Below, piece by piece: positions 6,389-7,235 of a stretch of DNA of 7,235 nt. The translations under genes and the position numbers were made by a program. The DNA lies in assembly GCA_030638185.1 (NCBI GenBank), contig DAOWFD010000026.1, positions 1 to 7,235 of the forward strand. Direction: 5' to 3'. Origin of the DNA: Candidatus Aegiribacteria sp. (GTDB taxonomy: Bacteria; Fermentibacterota; Fermentibacteria; Fermentibacterales; JCC-6). Positions within the stretch are counted from its first letter, which is position 1. Every line of letters starts with the position of its first letter. The notes below the pieces were generated by a model that was given only the letters and a program-made list of their open reading frames with translations, had not been told where the DNA came from and did not search any database.

Positions 6389-7235
6389 TCAGAGAGACGT
6401 TTCTTCAGCTATCCATTCAATGGCGTATTCAAGAACGGGATCTTTCCCCGCCTGGAAATCGGCAGGGGTTGTCTGAACGTAAATGTCAGGCAGTATACCG
6501 TTTCCCTCTATTGATACGGTATCAGCGGTGAATACCCTGGCAAAGGGGCATGTCATTACGAAGTATTCCCATAAGGGCCAGTATATCTGATTGAAATAAC
6601 CGGGGATGTTTCCCTCTCCACCGGTAGTGTCACCGATCAATGTAACGTGGGGCATATGTTCCATGGCGGAGGCAAAGGCTTCTGGAGGACCTGTAACCTG
6701 TTCCCCCGTAAGAATAACAACAGGTTTTGTAAAAGCCCACCCTCGAGGGTAAACGGTATGGTTGCATAGCTTGGAAAGGTCGCTGTACGCAGGGCCTGTT
6801 CTATACTGTGTAAGGAATACAGTTCTGTACTGGTCTGCGAAAGTGCATACTATCTGCTCCGCCGGTACAAGGGATTCACCGAAGCTCATCCTTAAATCAA
6901 TAATAATCCCTGGAGCGTCCAGCACAGTCTGCAGCGTGGTACTGAACCCGTGAAACGTAAAGAAGTAGTTAAAATCCTTCAGGGCAAAATATGGAATTGT
7001 ATCAATAATGCAGTAACCCCATGTTTCGGATGCATCCCAGATAAACATCCAGGGGTCGAGGTATTCCATAAGAACGGATTCGACATAGTTGGTCTCTATT
7101 TCAGGTGAGTATGTGGGGATGTAGGAAGGATTAGCGTGAGATTCCCAGTCCACAAGGAAGGCGTTCTTGTCCTCCAGTGTTCCAACCATTTGAATGATCA
7201 GACCCCGCAATTCCGCGTAGGAACTAACACCGGCG
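6389..7235 (-). CDS. S41-family protein paralogue, N-terminus beyond the window edge, probably catalytically inactive
   Basis: The frame is open to the right edge; 281 residues are visible, and the missing N-terminus (about 80-90 residues by comparison with the complete paralogue) would hold the signal sequence. No true start lies in the window: the TTG at 7210 corresponds to an internal Leu in the paralogue. Fold landmarks match the complete copy: IPYFALKDF, IIIDLR, GEQVTGPPEAF, LIGDTTGGEGN and IEGNGILPDIYV. The same catalytic positions are replaced: Asn in LEDKN instead of LxDxH, Gly in TGPPE instead of the nucleophile Ser, and MSFGES in place of NGG. Proteins are roughly 60% identical over most of their length but almost identical over the last 55 residues. 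The stop is 74 bases upstream of the complete copy, in the same orientation, indicating tandem duplication and a possible operon. No terminator or strong promoter was recognised in the 6315-6388 gap. Confidence 0.92.
   Translation of the reverse strand, partial: AGVSSYAELRGLIIQMVGTLEDKNAFLVDWESHANPSYIPTYSPEIETNYVESVLMEYLDPWMFIWDASETWGYCIIDTIPYFALKDFNYFFTFHGFSTTLQTVLDAPGIIIDLRMSFGESLVPAEQIVCTFADQYRTVFLTQYRTGPAYSDLSKLCNHTVYPRGWAFTKPVVILTGEQVTGPPEAFASAMEHMPHVTLIGDTTGGEGNIPGYFNQIYWPLWEYFVMTCPFARVFTADTVSIEGNGILPDIYVQTTPADFQAGKDPVLEYAIEWIAEETSL
6408..6553 (-). repeat. Near-identical 3' block shared with the neighbouring S41 gene (copy B)
   Basis: This is the partner of 5245-5390 at a constant offset of 1163 bases. 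The six differences include two amino-acid changes (Leu/Gln and Asn/Lys) and four silent changes. Weaker similarity continues left to 6398, after which the tails and stop codons differ. Confidence 0.85.

Noticed and set aside
7208..7210. TTG at 7210 as the start of the right-hand S41 gene
   Set aside because: The frame stays open to the window edge, and upstream codons (SYAELRG) align with the complete paralogue (SFDELQD), so this TTG is an internal Leu.

Overview
The window reads as chromosomal DNA from a diderm (Gram-negative) bacterium. It encodes an outer-membrane TonB-dependent receptor with an N-terminal carboxypeptidase-regulatory-like domain, two lipoproteins with recognisable lipoboxes, and a further secreted protein. 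Base composition is moderate (roughly 45-50% GC by eye). The style (beta-propeller secreted proteins, Oar-like receptor, PDZ-less S41 lipoproteins) fits the Fibrobacteres-Chlorobi-Bacteroidetes neighbourhood or one of its uncultured candidate phyla. That placement is inference; no marker gene is present. No tRNA, rRNA, CRISPR array, insertion sequence, phage gene or convincing terminator was seen.

Layout: the left two thirds hold three plus-strand genes. They are a secreted repeat protein that looks like a seven-bladed beta-propeller (151-1356), the receptor (1508-4183), and, 20 bases after it, a lipoprotein with YncE-like propeller repeats (4204-5229). The receptor and lipoprotein are very probably co-transcribed. 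The first gene is separated by 151 bases that contain an 11-base direct repeat and may have its own transcript. The right third holds two minus-strand paralogues of the S41 (tail-specific protease) fold. One is complete (5226-6314); the other enters from beyond the right edge and lacks its N-terminus (6389-7235). The plus and minus gene sets converge on a single CTAG that supplies both stop codons, so there is no intergenic space.

Together: the receptor would take up an unidentified ligand across the outer membrane using TonB energy, and the propeller lipoprotein is a reasonable candidate for a surface partner that captures the ligand. The arrangement resembles the BtuB/BtuG cobalamin pair of Bacteroides, but nothing here identifies the ligand and no cobalamin riboswitch was recognised. 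The S41 pair keeps the fold landmarks but has Gly where the nucleophile Ser should be and Asn where the LxDxH His should be, in both copies, so they may be non-catalytic binding proteins.

The two strongest observations are this paired loss of catalytic residues and an abrupt 146-base block of about 96% nucleotide identity at the 3' ends of the two S41 genes, next to sequence that is only about 71% identical. The block looks like a recent gene-conversion tract. A run of eight Gs in the receptor's plug-domain coding sequence is a possible slippage site.
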